DNA from: Bryobacteraceae bacterium
GTDB lineage: Bacteria > Acidobacteriota > Terriglobia > Bryobacterales > Bryobacteraceae
Assembly (NCBI GenBank): GCA_947458745.1
Contig: CANGYQ010000012.1
Span: forward strand, 88,194-152,193
Length of the DNA: 64,000 nucleotides
Reading direction: 5' to 3'
The position numbers were made by a program, and so were the translations under genes. The notes beneath the pieces are model-generated. The model was given only the letters and a program-made list of their open reading frames with translations. It was not told the DNA's origin and made no database searches. This document shows positions 63,098 through 64,000 of this stretch, one piece after another; within the stretch, counting starts at the first letter, position 1; each line of letters starts with the position of its first letter.

Positions 63098-64000
63098 ATG
63101 AGTCCGTATTTGTTTCGGATGGCGGCTGCCTGGATTCTGGCGGGCGCTGTGGCGGTTGGCGCACAAGCGCAGCCGCAGCCGGCACCGGCGGGACAGATGG
63201 TGGATGTGGGTGGCGGGCGGCGCTTGCATTTGCATTGCACCGGCTCAGGCTCAGGCCCAGTGGTGCTGTACTTGAATGGCCTCCCGCGCTTCTCGCTGCA
63301 TTACGCCGCGCTACAGACTGGGACGGCCAAATGGACCAAGTCCTGTGTCTACGACCGTGCGGGCGACGCCTGGAGCGATGCGGCACCGGCGGGCTATACC
63401 GTCGAGACCATGCTGGCCGATCTGGATAAAATCGCCAGTGTCGTCTCACCGTCCCGGCCCCTGTTGCTGGCGGGCCATTCGTTTGGCGGAGTGCTGGCCC
63501 GGACCTACGCCAAGGCCCACCCGGAGCGGGTGGCGGCCCTGGTGCTGATCGACAGCAGCCATCACAACTGGACCGCCTTCATGATCGAAGGCAAGCGCAC
63601 GCAACTGTCCGAGATGACCCCGGATCAGCTGAATGACCTGATCACCCGCACGCGCACCAGCTACCGGCCGCCGGGTGGTATCCCGATGGTGGTGCCGCCG
63701 TTCGACAAGCTGTCCCCGGCTTTGCAGGAGGCGCACCTGTGGGGCATGAGGCGCGTCTATTCCACCTCCAAGGCGGATGATGTGGTGCTGGCGATGAACA
63801 CGCAGTGGAAGCTCTACAGCGGGCTGCGGGAGGTGAAGTTTGGAGACCTACCGTTGCTGGTGATCTCCCGGCCGCAGCCCGACGCCTGGGTGGCCTCCCA
63901 AAAAGAGATCGCCGCTTTGTCCACGCGCGGCAAGCTGGTGATGGCCCCGGGGAGCGGCCACGATATCGAACTGGATGCTCCGCAGTTGGTAGTGGATGCG
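63098..64000 (+). CDS. Exported alpha/beta hydrolase, 3' end outside window
   Basis: The reading frame starts at ATG 63098 and is still open at the last base, giving 301 residues. A signal peptide (about 1-25) is followed by the alpha/beta hydrolase core: RRLHLHCTGSGSGPVVLYLN, the nucleophile Ser128 in LLLAGHSFGGVLARTYA, and the catalytic His in PGSGHDIELDAP near the end. The substrate is unknown. Confidence 0.8.
   Translation, partial: MSPYLFRMAAAWILAGAVAVGAQAQPQPAPAGQMVDVGGGRRLHLHCTGSGSGPVVLYLNGLPRFSLHYAALQTGTAKWTKSCVYDRAGDAWSDAAPAGYTVETMLADLDKIASVVSPSRPLLLAGHSFGGVLARTYAKAHPERVAALVLIDSSHHNWTAFMIEGKRTQLSEMTPDQLNDLITRTRTSYRPPGGIPMVVPPFDKLSPALQEAHLWGMRRVYSTSKADDVVLAMNTQWKLYSGLREVKFGDLPLLVISRPQPDAWVASQKEIAALSTRGKLVMAPGSGHDIELDAPQLVVDA

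Overview
The window is a high-G+C (about 60-65 percent where I counted) stretch of a Gram-negative chromosome. The gene set points to an acidobacterium, most likely of the Solibacter/Bryobacterales type. It has many TPR proteins, Tat-type secreted proteins, M14 peptidase and GH36/GH51 enzymes, two PEP-CTERM surface proteins, a Ku protein, a nusA operon with a conserved attenuator, and degenerate palindromic repeats in many intergenic gaps. The taxonomic call is inference from content only; there is no rRNA or tRNA gene in the window.

Layout. 1-9 kb: tail of a secreted protein, an anchored amidase coupled to an actin-like protein, an M14 peptidase, a Tat-exported beta-propeller protein and a large TPR protein. 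9-14 kb: sodium/sugar symporter plus galactokinase, divergent from a lactate permease across a 59-bp gap that holds a perfect palindrome. 13-20 kb: TPR proteins, miaA, a secreted kinase-like protein and a PPP-type phosphatase. 20-31 kb: secreted alpha-galactosidase, ArnT-like glycosyltransferase, thiD with an MFS carrier, an HlyD-type adaptor, and a TPR/outer-membrane-barrel plus TIM-barrel pair that recalls PgaA/PgaB. 31-37 kb: rimP-nusA-infB-DUF503 behind an attenuator. 37-46 kb: CbiX and a flavin reductase, PfkB kinase, EamA exporter, carboxylesterase, a low-G+C frameshifted gene, GH51 arabinofuranosidase and a sugar isomerase-like protein. 46-55 kb: glutaryl-CoA dehydrogenase, the overlapping rbfA-apbE-hemE operon, an orphan DUF433 protein and a membrane pseudokinase. 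55-60 kb: a repair and nucleoid block (recA, tag, HU, ku) with tatA. 60-64 kb: two paralogous PEP-CTERM proteins with matching promoters, a LamG-like secreted protein and the start of an alpha/beta hydrolase.

Much of the window serves housekeeping and polysaccharide use. Secreted GH36 can release galactose, the SSS symporter can import it and GalK can phosphorylate it. GH51 and the isomerase-like protein fit a saprophytic sugar diet. No mobile element, CRISPR array or intact defence island is visible.

The most interesting items are the actin-like protein coupled to an anchored amidase, the secreted HipA/PI-kinase-like protein, the EFG/Asn-less pseudokinase, the PgaA/PgaB-like pair without a synthase, the broken zinc-ribbon/deoxyribosyltransferase-like gene, and three families of dispersed intergenic repeats.
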